From NCBI GenBank assembly GCA_965226285.1, contig CBDDCQ010000005.1, forward strand, positions 248,001 through 312,000: DNA of 64,000 nucleotides. The letters are read 5' to 3'. A program made the position numbers and the translations under genes. Of the stretch, positions 16,265 to 24,307 are shown piece after piece. Source of the stretch: CBDDCQ01 sp965226285. Its GTDB lineage: Bacteria > Bacteroidota > Bacteroidia > Flavobacteriales > Ichthyobacteriaceae. Under the pieces are notes generated by a model, which did no database searches, was not told the origin of the DNA, and was given only the letters and a program-made list of their open reading frames with translations. Within the stretch, counting starts at the first letter, position 1. Every line of letters starts with the position of its first letter.

Positions 16265-17131
16265 ATGAAGAGATTATTTATTATATCTGTAATACTTATT
16301 GTTTCTTGTACAAAGACAGAACGTGAATACTACAAAAAATCTTTTGTAGTATTCAAAAATGATTCAGGTATAGATTTAAATATGAGGTTCTATACCAATG
16401 ATTACATTATAGCAAGTAGTCACACTAATATAAATATTTCAAGATCCAATAATGAACATCTTCTTTACGAATTCAAAATGTTAAAAATATTTAAAGGAGG
16501 CTACTATAAATTTCAACACAAACACGATAGTAATTATACTAATTTTAATGCAAATAAAAATGTAGATATTCTATTTGAAAATGGGAAAATGCTAAGATAT
16601 TTGAATAATAAGAGCTATTCCAAAAGCCCAACATCATATTCAAATTATATAAAGACTACTAAAGAAATAGAAGGATACAATAGTTTTACTGATGATTTTG
16701 ATCTTAAAGAAGTTACTTATACTTATACCATTACAAAAAATGATTATTCAAAAGCCATTGATTATACAAAAAACACATACCGTTTCCACAATAGAACAGA
16801 ATATCCTGTAACTATAAAACTTATCAATCTTAGTAGAGATGAAACATTATTTTTTGAAATTAATGCCAAAAAAAATAATCGTATTATTTTTTATAGCGAG
16901 GGAACAGATAAAATACCTCCACCTTATTATAAATACAAGGATAGTGCAATCATCACGTTTTACAATAAGTTTTACAATAAGCATGAAGCATCTAAAGCAT
17001 TGATTTACTCACATTCAGATATCCCCAAAGAAAAATCCCCTCTAAATAAAGAACATTACACCATAAATAAAAATGGTGAATATATTTTTGAAATTACGGA
17101 AGAGCACTATAAAAAAGCAAAAAAAATCTAA
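16265..17131 (+). CDS. Lipoprotein of unknown function (paralogue pair, second)
   Basis: 288 residues, lipobox LIVSC (Cys about 15). It shares with the preceding protein VTYTYTITKNDYSKAIDYTK, then NTYRFHNRTEYPVTIKLIN, the PPPYY motif before AIITFYNK, and a C-terminal FEITEEHYKKAKK. Identity outside these motifs is low, so the duplication is old or the surfaces evolve quickly. 26 bp separate it from the AddB-like gene, which may be read through from the same transcript. Function unknown. Confidence 0.7.
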   Translation: MKRLFIISVILIVSCTKTEREYYKKSFVVFKNDSGIDLNMRFYTNDYIIASSHTNINISRSNNEHLLYEFKMLKIFKGGYYKFQHKHDSNYTNFNANKNVDILFENGKMLRYLNNKSYSKSPTSYSNYIKTTKEIEGYNSFTDDFDLKEVTYTYTITKNDYSKAIDYTKNTYRFHNRTEYPVTIKLINLSRDETLFFEINAKKNNRIIFYSEGTDKIPPPYYKYKDSAIITFYNKFYNKHEASKALIYSHSDIPKEKSPLNKEHYTINKNGEYIFEITEEHYKKAKKI

Positions 17132-17157
17132 ATTTATACCTAATTCCTTAGATTAAG

Positions 17158-19893
17158 ATGAGTTTTTTAGGTAAATTGGCTCAAACCCTAATAGACAAAT
17201 ACCCTGACTTTACAAAAGTAAAAATTATATCTCCTAACAAGAGGACAGGTCTATTTTTAAAAGACAAACTTAAAAAAAAATTGCCGCAAGATACCATTTG
17301 GTTACCTGATATATCTTCTATAGAAGAATTTATCTACGCTTTATCTGGTAAGAATAAATATGCTCAAACTCGATTGATGATAGAATTGTATTTATCTTGT
17401 AAAGAAGTGAATGATAACCTTGGAAGTTTAAATGACTTTTTTAACTGGGGACAAACGTTACTACAAGACTTTAACGAAATAGATAAACATTTAATAGAAC
17501 CTACTAAAATACTTGAAAACATTAAAGATATATCCGAGATAAAAAGATGGGACGTTTCTACAGAAATATCCGAATCTAAAGTTATCAACCGATATTATGA
17601 ATTCATGGGTTATATGAAAAGGTATTACCAAAATTTTAACAATAGATTAGAGGAACAAAATGTAAGTTATCAAGGTAAAAGTTATAGATTCATAGCCGAA
17701 AATATTGAGAACATCACTAAAGAAATTAAAACCAATACTCCTGATGTTAAATATATCTTTATAGGATTTAATACACTAAACAAATCTGAACTTACCATTG
17801 TAGAACACTTATCAAATGAAGGCATCGCAGATATATATTGGCATACCCACCCGTACTACTTAGAGAATGAAAATCAGGAAGCAGGGTACTCTTTTAGAAA
17901 AATGCAAAACCAAAATTTAAACAATATATTCAAATACAAGAATGGATCATTTAAATGGATATTTAACCATAATAAGAACATTAAAATCGAAATCATCTCT
18001 GCAGGAAATAATATAGCCCAATGCAAAATTGCAGGGGATATTCTACATCATTTGAACTTGAAAGATTATTCGAATACCTGCATAGTATTATGCGATGAAA
18101 CACTATTGACTCCCATGCTATATAGTGTACCTGAACACATTCAAGATATTAACGTAACTATGGGACTTCCCCTTAAAAATATTCCTTTGAGTTCATTTTT
18201 CGAATATTGGTTTGAATTGCTTATTTCCTACTATAAACAGGGTAAATTCTACTACAAAAATTTAGAGAACCTATATAAACATCCTTTAAGTCAAAAACTA
18301 TGGAATACTCGAGAGTGGCAATACGTACTTACCAGATATAGAAAGGTTTATCTACACTCTAAAGAATTACCCTTTGAACTACATAACATAATACAACAAC
18401 ATAAAGATTGCTTACAGTTATTTCAACATCTTATCAATTTATTAAAATCTAAAACCTACTATAATAAAAATCAATACAAAGTAAATATAGAATATTTATT
18501 CTACTTTCATAGGCTATTCAATAGAATAGAGCAAATTACCCTATTATACCCCCAACTGTTTAGTATAAACAAACCCTTAGAATATATCCGTATTATAAAA
18601 CAAATTTACCAAAATGAATTGTGTACCGAAAATATGACTATAGAAGGAGAACCCTTAAAAGGTTTACAGATTATGGGACTCTTAGAAACACGAACACTCG
18701 ATTTTGAAAACGTAATTATGCTATCGGTAAATGAAGGTATATTACCTGTTGCAAAGGCTCATAACTCATTTATACCTCATGATATTAAATTACATTCAGG
18801 AATGTTTACCTATAAACAAACTGATGCAATATATGCCTATCATTTTTATAGAATGATATTAGAAAGTAAAAAGGTTTATTTAATTTATAATAATGATATT
18901 GATATTTCTTCTACAGGAGAAGAGAGTAGGTTTATTATGCAACTCAAACAAGAGAGTAGATTTGAAATTACACAGAAAAACTATATAGCCTACAGCCAAA
19001 ACAAAGCTCTTAGAGCAGATAAAGTAGAAAAAACTGATGAAATTATTGAAAAAATAAAATATCTTTTCCAAAAAGGAATATCTCCCTCTTGCATCAATAC
19101 CTATCTGCAATGTCCCATAGAATTCTATCACAAATACATTATAGGTATAAAAGAAATAGATGAAATAGAAGAAGATATAAAAAGTAATACCTTTGGCAGT
19201 ATCATCCACAATGTATTAAAAGATTTATATCAAGAACCTTTAAAAATAGGACAACTCACAAGAACATACTTAGAAAACATAGATAAAAATACCATCCTCC
19301 ATCTAATTGAAAAGGCATTTGATATCTATAAGATAACACACACAGAAAATGGCATCAACTATCTATCAAAAGAAATAGGTATAAAGATAGTAGAAGAATT
19401 TTTGAGCGTAGAATTAGAAAACCTAACACCTAATACACATATAAAAGCACTAGAAGTAGAATTGAAAAAAAATATAAAATTAAGCGATAACACTATAGTA
19501 AATCTCAAAGGAAAAGCCGATAGAATAGATATATCTGATGGTATCACCCGAATTATAGATTACAAAACAGGGGGACTCGCCCCCGAAGAACTAAAAGTAA
19601 AAAACTTTGAAACATTAAAAGGAAAAGATAAAGTTTTACAACTCTTACTATATGCTTATATGTATAGGGATATGCACCCTAAAATACAAAATAAGATAAC
19701 ATCGGGTATTGTATGTACTAACCAGCTTGGCAAATGGATACAAAACACCAAAATCAATAAAAATATGCTAATAGATGAAATTATTATCAGAGAATTTGAA
19801 GAGTGCCTTAAAAAAATCTTAACTGAGATTTTAGATACAGATACCCCTTTTTCACATCTACAAAATAAAGATTGTTATTACTGTAATTTATAA
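17158..19893 (+). CDS. AddB-like PD-(D/E)XK nuclease / inactive helicase subunit
   Basis: 911 residues, the usual size for the Bacteroidota AddB-like protein of RecBCD/AddAB-type end-processing enzymes. The N-terminal part is helicase-like (ISPNKRTGLFLKDKLKKKLP; VIMLSVNEGILPVAK). The C-terminal nuclease has CINTYLQCPIEFYHKYIIGI, FGSIIHNVLKDLY, NLKGKADRIDISDGITRIID, YKTGG and KVLQLLLYAYMYRD, i.e. the RecB-type D...D-Y-K...Q-x-x-Y motif. The protein ends in DCYYCNL. The Fe-S-binding group of AddB usually has a further Cys a few residues on, which is missing. No addA lies beside it. Expected role: repair of double-strand breaks. Confidence 0.8.
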   Translation: MSFLGKLAQTLIDKYPDFTKVKIISPNKRTGLFLKDKLKKKLPQDTIWLPDISSIEEFIYALSGKNKYAQTRLMIELYLSCKEVNDNLGSLNDFFNWGQTLLQDFNEIDKHLIEPTKILENIKDISEIKRWDVSTEISESKVINRYYEFMGYMKRYYQNFNNRLEEQNVSYQGKSYRFIAENIENITKEIKTNTPDVKYIFIGFNTLNKSELTIVEHLSNEGIADIYWHTHPYYLENENQEAGYSFRKMQNQNLNNIFKYKNGSFKWIFNHNKNIKIEIISAGNNIAQCKIAGDILHHLNLKDYSNTCIVLCDETLLTPMLYSVPEHIQDINVTMGLPLKNIPLSSFFEYWFELLISYYKQGKFYYKNLENLYKHPLSQKLWNTREWQYVLTRYRKVYLHSKELPFELHNIIQQHKDCLQLFQHLINLLKSKTYYNKNQYKVNIEYLFYFHRLFNRIEQITLLYPQLFSINKPLEYIRIIKQIYQNELCTENMTIEGEPLKGLQIMGLLETRTLDFENVIMLSVNEGILPVAKAHNSFIPHDIKLHSGMFTYKQTDAIYAYHFYRMILESKKVYLIYNNDIDISSTGEESRFIMQLKQESRFEITQKNYIAYSQNKALRADKVEKTDEIIEKIKYLFQKGISPSCINTYLQCPIEFYHKYIIGIKEIDEIEEDIKSNTFGSIIHNVLKDLYQEPLKIGQLTRTYLENIDKNTILHLIEKAFDIYKITHTENGINYLSKEIGIKIVEEFLSVELENLTPNTHIKALEVELKKNIKLSDNTIVNLKGKADRIDISDGITRIIDYKTGGLAPEELKVKNFETLKGKDKVLQLLLYAYMYRDMHPKIQNKITSGIVCTNQLGKWIQNTKINKNMLIDEIIIREFEECLKKILTEILDTDTPFSHLQNKDCYYCNL

Positions 19894-19931
19894 AATTATT
19901 ACATTTACATAAAATAAACTAATACTCATAT

Positions 19932-20048
19932 ATGAAAAAAGTTTATCTTCTTTATATTTTTTGTGTTTGTCGTAGTACTGGAGACCTTTGTACTAAAAAA
20001 TTGACCAAAAAAGTATTTTTTTATGAGCGTCTAAAACGAGTTATATAA
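19932..20048 (+). CDS. Small ORF (38 residues), doubtful
   Basis: MKKVYLLYIFCVCRSTGDLC and 18 more residues. It has a short hydrophobic start but no recognisable family and may be the remnant of a secreted protein. An inverted repeat TAGTAC/GTACTA lies inside it (19973-19995). It could be non-coding. Confidence 0.2.
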   Translation: MKKVYLLYIFCVCRSTGDLCTKKLTKKVFFYERLKRVI

Positions 20049-20099
20049 CAATACAAGTAAAAAACATTGCAAAAGAATTTCATTCTCAATTAATTTTTA

Positions 20100-20107
20100 T
20101 ATATTTG
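20100..20107 (+). promoter_or_regulatory. Promoter core upstream of small ORF and S8 protease
   Basis: TATATTTG followed by CG, a good -7 box, 58 bp before the small ORF at 20158 and 177 bp before the protease ATG. The two are likely on one transcript. Confidence 0.5.
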
Positions 20108-20157
20108 CGTCTTTAATTTTTTTTTGAAAAATTAAATTAAAACACAAGCAAGTTTAT

Positions 20158-20268
20158 ATGATTTATGCTTACCGTAAGACAGAAAGAGGATTTACGAATC
20201 CGAATTCAAAATCAAAAAAAGTATATCCTAAGACTTTTACAATGGACTATTTTTTCTATAACTCATAA
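20158..20268 (+). CDS. Small ORF (36 residues) ahead of the S8 protease
   Basis: ATG at 20158 reads MIYAYRKTERGFTNPNSKSK, ending in a Tyr/Phe-rich tail (FTMDYFFYNS). It is basic, has no signal peptide, and lies between a good promoter core and the protease gene, whose ATG is 15 bp after its stop. I do not recognise it. It may be a real small protein, a leader peptide or chance. Confidence 0.3.
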   Translation: MIYAYRKTERGFTNPNSKSKKVYPKTFTMDYFFYNS

Positions 20269-20283
20269 AATAAAAATATTGAT

Positions 20284-22350
20284 ATGTTTTGTTTAAATTC
20301 TAATCTTATCAAACTTACTATTACGCTTTTAGTAGTGTTTGTATTTTCCTGCAGAGATAATGTTATTAATGATGTGGTAGAGGAGTCCATACCTAAGCCA
20401 TCCAAGCCTAGTTTATCAGGGAATGCTACAGTGGGCAAGACCCTTACAGCCACGTTACAAACTGCACCGGATGGATATAGTCGTGTGATAAAATGGTATA
20501 GAAATGGTACTCTTGTTTCAGGTATTACAGGGATTACTTATGTATTAAATCGGATAGATATAGGTCATAAAATAAGTGTAGGAGTATATTTTAAGAAAGG
20601 TGATAAAAGAGGGGAAGAAGTAAAATCAGAACCTACAGAGGTTGTCAAAGATGATGTAGATAAATCTATACCTAAACCATCCAAGCCTACTTTATCTGGA
20701 GAGACTGTAGTAGGTAAAACCCTTACAGCTACTGTTGCATCTGCACCGGATGGATATAGTCGTGTGATACAATGGTATAGAGATAATGTTACCATACCAT
20801 CTGCCAATGGCACAAATTATGTATTGAAATGGGCAGATTTGGGTAGTCGAATAAGTGTAGGAGTATATTTTACAAAAGGTGATAAAATAGGAATTGAGGT
20901 AAAATCAGAACCTACAGAGGTTGTAAAATCAGGTATGGGTCCCTTTGTAGTAAACGACCCTATGTACAAAGATCAATGGTATTTAAAAAACACGGGACAA
21001 GATGGCGGAGTAGCAGGTTTAGATATTAATGTAGAACCTGTTTGGAAGTTAGGCTATCTGGGGCAAGGTATCAATGTAGCGGTAGTTGATGCACAAATAG
21101 ATAGAGAGCACCCCGATTTGAAACCAAACATCCTAAGTATAAGAAACCATATCACCCTCACTGATACTCAGGTTTGTAAATCAAACCATGGAACACCTCC
21201 AGCAGGTATTATCGCTGGCAAAGACAATCTAATAGGTATTATAGGAGTAGCTCCTAGAGCTAAAATCTATGGTCATACTGTGACGGGTACAGGATCTATC
21301 CAACCTGTAGAAACCTTCATTAAAGCATTCACCGATCCTAAAAATATAGCAGTATATAGTTGCAGTTGGACAATTTCAGCTGATATTTATGAACCTGAAC
21401 CGCTAAAATTACATAAGTATTTTGACAAGGGAATAAAAGAGGGTTTTGGAGGTAAGGGTTCATCTTATGTATTTAGTTCAGGTAATTTCCCAATAAGTTC
21501 AATAGCTGTTAGTGCCGAATTTTCTCATCATGCTGTAATAGCGGTACCCGGAATAACTAAAAAAGGAAAACTTGGAGGAGCAGCAAAATGGGGTGCATGT
21601 CATTGGGTAGGTGCTTTTACTAAAGATGTATTGAGCTCTGACCGTACTGACGGAGCTAGCGGAAAATGTGGTTATGATATAGGGAATTATACTAAATTTT
21701 CAGGAACTTCAGCAGCAACACCTATCGTAGCGGGTGTAGTAGCATTGATAAGACAAGCTAATCCTTTACTCACTTATAGAGATGTAAAATTGATTTTAGC
21801 TGAATCTGCTAAAAAGGACAAAGTACAAATATCCGATAACATCTGGCATGATACAGGCGAAACCTATACTAAAAATACGGATAAATATGCTTATTCTAAA
21901 TGGATGGGATTTGGATTAGTAGATGCTTATGCAGCGGTAAAAATGGCTAAAGATTGGAAACTTCTACCTCCTCAAAAAGTAGAAGAATACACCTCTGAAG
22001 CAAGTATTACAATTCAAAGCGATATACAGAAAGAGATAACTATACAAGTGAACGGTAGTGCCATAAATTTTGTAGAATACATACAATTTTCTATGGATTT
22101 TAGAAATGATAAATATGTCCTTATTGCATTAGGGATAGAGATAGTGAATCCTAAAGGGGAATCTTTTAAATTAACTAACAAAGATCAAATTTTTGGTAAT
22201 TTATATAATAACAGAACTATTCCCTTTGCTACAGGATACAATTATTATTTAGGAAAAAACACCCCCAATGGTCAATGGAAGATAAAAATAAGTTGTAATA
22301 ATGATATTTTATCCGTTGAAAATTTTAAAATTAAGATCTACGGGCATTGA
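20284..22350 (+). CDS. Kexin-like S8 serine protease lipoprotein with two Ig-like repeats and a P domain
   Basis: 688 residues. Lipobox VFSC (Cys23). Two near-identical repeats at about 36-121 and 127-215 (KPSKPxLSG, VGKTLTAT, APDGYSRVI, WYR, ISVGVYF, EVKSEPTEVVK) look like Ig-fold spacers. The subtilisin/kexin domain follows: Asp269 in NVAVVDAQIDREHPDL, His302 in SNHGTPPAGIIAG, Ser476 in FSGTSAATPIVAGVVALIRQ. The C-terminal 110 residues (QSDIQKEITIQVNG, GIEIVNPKGE, TPNGQWKIKI) match the proprotein convertase P domain. All three catalytic residues are present. It should be an active, membrane-anchored, probably surface protease; the substrate is unknown. Confidence 0.88.
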   Translation: MFCLNSNLIKLTITLLVVFVFSCRDNVINDVVEESIPKPSKPSLSGNATVGKTLTATLQTAPDGYSRVIKWYRNGTLVSGITGITYVLNRIDIGHKISVGVYFKKGDKRGEEVKSEPTEVVKDDVDKSIPKPSKPTLSGETVVGKTLTATVASAPDGYSRVIQWYRDNVTIPSANGTNYVLKWADLGSRISVGVYFTKGDKIGIEVKSEPTEVVKSGMGPFVVNDPMYKDQWYLKNTGQDGGVAGLDINVEPVWKLGYLGQGINVAVVDAQIDREHPDLKPNILSIRNHITLTDTQVCKSNHGTPPAGIIAGKDNLIGIIGVAPRAKIYGHTVTGTGSIQPVETFIKAFTDPKNIAVYSCSWTISADIYEPEPLKLHKYFDKGIKEGFGGKGSSYVFSSGNFPISSIAVSAEFSHHAVIAVPGITKKGKLGGAAKWGACHWVGAFTKDVLSSDRTDGASGKCGYDIGNYTKFSGTSAATPIVAGVVALIRQANPLLTYRDVKLILAESAKKDKVQISDNIWHDTGETYTKNTDKYAYSKWMGFGLVDAYAAVKMAKDWKLLPPQKVEEYTSEASITIQSDIQKEITIQVNGSAINFVEYIQFSMDFRNDKYVLIALGIEIVNPKGESFKLTNKDQIFGNLYNNRTIPFATGYNYYLGKNTPNGQWKIKISCNNDILSVENFKIKIYGH

Positions 22351-22574
22351 AACTGCTATTTTTAACTATACCAAAAGTAAGCAATATTAAATATAATCTA
22401 AACGCAATTACATAGGCTTCAAAGTAAGTCGTATCAACTTTATAGTCTTTGCTTTTCGATTTTTATACCCTATCAAATAGTGCTATTCCTATTTATATTA
22501 TGCCCTCATGCATGCTCTTTCTAATTTCTACCACAGCTCTACACATCATAAAGACCGTTGCACGGTAAGAAATC

Positions 22575-22600
22575 AAGTGTTATAGAGGTTCTTGTAGTTT
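22575..22600 (+). promoter_or_regulatory. Conserved upstream motif (copy 1)
   Basis: AGTGTTATAGAGGTTCTTGT followed by AGTTT; nearly the same sequence occurs at 49511-49536. Both lie about 60-80 bp upstream of a TAnnTTTG-like core. It could be a regulator site or a short dispersed repeat. Confidence 0.35.
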
Positions 22601-22688
22601 TCTCATAAAAAAACAGTGAGTTTTTATGCTACTTTAATAAATTATCTGTACCTTTGTACAGATATATACTCTTTTCTAAAAGATATAA

Positions 22689-22808
22689 AATATAGCCGAA
22701 ACAAATCCTTATGAAAAAACTGTACAAGTATCCTCCAGTGTAAAAGATGGATTTAGAATATTTGATGGATACCAACCCAAAATCATCAAATTTAAACTCA
22801 ATAAATAA
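22689..22808 (+). pseudogene. Possible relic of a D-Ala-D-Ala dipeptidase (VanX/VanY-like)
   Basis: An open frame of 39 codons between stops ends in DGFRIFDGYQPKIIKFKLNK. The piece FRIFDGYQP resembles the conserved IYDGYRP of VanX-type dipeptidases. It has no start and neither metal-binding motif. The match is short. Confidence 0.25.
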
Positions 22809-22848
22809 GAATAGGGAAAAAGTAAAAAACTGTAGTATCAAGTAAGTT

Positions 22849-23295
22849 ATGGATTTAAATTGGTCTTTTTTAACATTTTCACAGTTATCAAATACACTAT
22901 TGTATAAAATTCTAAAATTAAGAGCAGAAGTATTTATTATAGAACAACAATCTCTATATTTAGATATTGATGAAAAAGACGAAAAAGCCATACACCTAAT
23001 TTGTACTCAAAATGATGAATTAGTAGCTTATAGTCGTATATTTGCAAATGATAATAATGCTCTATCAATAGGTAGGTTGGTCATAAATCCATCATATCGA
23101 AAAAAAGGTATAGGCAACCAAATAATGCGAAAGAGTATGGAATATATTTGGGATAAGTTTTCCAATGGGACTATAGAAATATCTGCACAATCTTATTTAC
23201 AAAAATTTTATCAAAACTTGGGGTTTAAAACTATATCGAAAGAGTATATATGGGATGGAGTACCCCATATAGATATGAGTGCTAAATCTTTTTGA
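22849..23295 (+). CDS. elaA: GNAT acetyltransferase, ElaA type
   Basis: 148 residues, full length. The ElaA signature is visible: LLYKILKLRAEVFIIEQQSL, YLDIDEKDEKAIHLIC, then the acetyl-CoA-binding A motif RLVINPSYRKKGIGNQIM and the C-terminal AQSYLQKFYQNLGFKTISKE with DGVPHIDM. Function in the ElaA group is poorly known. No signal sequence, cytoplasmic. Confidence 0.88.
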   Translation: MDLNWSFLTFSQLSNTLLYKILKLRAEVFIIEQQSLYLDIDEKDEKAIHLICTQNDELVAYSRIFANDNNALSIGRLVINPSYRKKGIGNQIMRKSMEYIWDKFSNGTIEISAQSYLQKFYQNLGFKTISKEYIWDGVPHIDMSAKSF

Positions 23296-23308
23296 TTAAA
23301 AAAAGATG

Positions 23309-23316
23309 TATTTTTG
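23309..23316 (+). promoter_or_regulatory. Promoter core of greA
   Basis: TATTTTTG, 95 bp before the greA ATG. The leader holds an 8-bp hairpin (ATTACTGT/ACAGTAAT, 23349-23378) followed by a T-run, which might act as a weak attenuator. Confidence 0.5.
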
Positions 23317-23411
23317 CTGCCCAGTAACTTAGATACAAATTAAGTTAGATTACTGTTTTAGTTAAGTGATACAGTAATTTTTTATTTACAAGTTTTTTAA
23401 ACAGAATAATT

Positions 23412-23885
23412 ATGTCTAAAATATCATATTACACCCGAGAGGGATTAAATAAGTTAAAAACTGAATTAGAGGAACTAAAGATGGTTGAACGCCCTCGTAT
23501 TTCACAACAAATAGCAGAAGCAAGAGACAAGGGTGATTTATCTGAAAATGCTGAATATGACGCCGCTAAAGAAGCACAAGGTTTACTTGAAATGAGAATT
23601 TCAAAAATGGAAGACACTCTTGCCAGTGCCAGACTAATAGATGAATCTCAACTGGATACTTCTAAGGTATTGATACTCTCTACTGTAGTGATTAAAAATA
23701 CCGCAAATAACCAAAAAATGAAGTACACCTTAGTAGCAGAAAATGAAACTGATTTAAAAGCAGGTAAAATATCTATAGATTCTCCAATAGGTAAAGGACT
23801 ACTAGGTAAACAAAAAGGAGACACTGTAGATATAGAAGTACCCAGAGGTAAAATCACCTTTGAAATCATAGATATTACCCGATAG
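23412..23885 (+). CDS. greA: Transcription elongation factor GreA
   Basis: 157 residues, standard length. The N-terminal coiled coil (LNKLKTELEELKMVERPRIS, QIAEARDKGDLSENAEYDAA) carries the acidic tip, and the C-terminal FKBP-like domain has SPIGKGLLGKQKGDTVDIEV followed by PRGKITFEI. It stimulates RNA cleavage in backtracked RNA polymerase. It is followed after 13 bp by the HIT gene, a probable operon. Confidence 0.97.
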   Translation: MSKISYYTREGLNKLKTELEELKMVERPRISQQIAEARDKGDLSENAEYDAAKEAQGLLEMRISKMEDTLASARLIDESQLDTSKVLILSTVVIKNTANNQKMKYTLVAENETDLKAGKISIDSPIGKGLLGKQKGDTVDIEVPRGKITFEIIDITR

Positions 23886-23898
23886 ATTAAATAAAACA

Positions 23899-24294
23899 AT
23901 GGAATCTATATTCACAAAAATTATAAATGGTCAAGTGCCTTGTTATAAGGTGGCTGAGGATAAAAATAACTTTGCTTTTTTGGATATTGCCCCCGTTATT
24001 CAAGGACATACCTTAGTGATCCCTAAAAAGCAAGTAGATAAACTTTTTGATTTAAGCAGAGAAGATTACCTCAACCTGATGATGTTTTCTCAAAAAATAG
24101 CTAAAGCTATAGAAAAATCATTTGATTGCAATAGGGTAGGAATGACTATAGTAGGTTTAGAAGTACCTCACGCCCATATACACCTTATGCCCATAAATGT
24201 TATGAGTGATATGGATTTATTCAAAGACAAGCTCAAACTTACTGAGGAGGAATTCAAAGAGACAGCTCTACGCATACAATCTCTTGTAGAATGA
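23899..24294 (+). CDS. HIT family nucleotide hydrolase/transferase
   Basis: 131 residues. It starts with MESIFTKIINGQVPCYKVAE and has the histidine triad in GLEVPHAHIHLMPI. HIT proteins hydrolyse nucleotide-phosphoramidates or related substrates. Cotranscribed with greA by spacing and convergent with uvrA, with 13 bp between the stops. Confidence 0.94.
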   Translation: MESIFTKIINGQVPCYKVAEDKNNFAFLDIAPVIQGHTLVIPKKQVDKLFDLSREDYLNLMMFSQKIAKAIEKSFDCNRVGMTIVGLEVPHAHIHLMPINVMSDMDLFKDKLKLTEEEFKETALRIQSLVE

Positions 24295-24307
24295 TTTTTA
24301 CTATACC

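Larger units (their letters stand above)
22351..22848. other. Intergenic region with repeated motif, promoter and a relic
   Basis: 498 bp without an intact gene. It contains a small hairpin (ACCGT-TGC-ACGGT, about 22552-22567), the 26-bp motif shared with 49511-49536, a TACCTTTG promoter-like core at about 22652, and a dipeptidase-like relic at 22689-22808. Nothing was recognised in 22351-22540. Confidence 0.5.

Noticed and set aside
20256..20813. Minus-strand ORFs inside the S8 protease gene
   Set aside because: They mirror the two Ig-like repeats of the sense gene and have no independent support.
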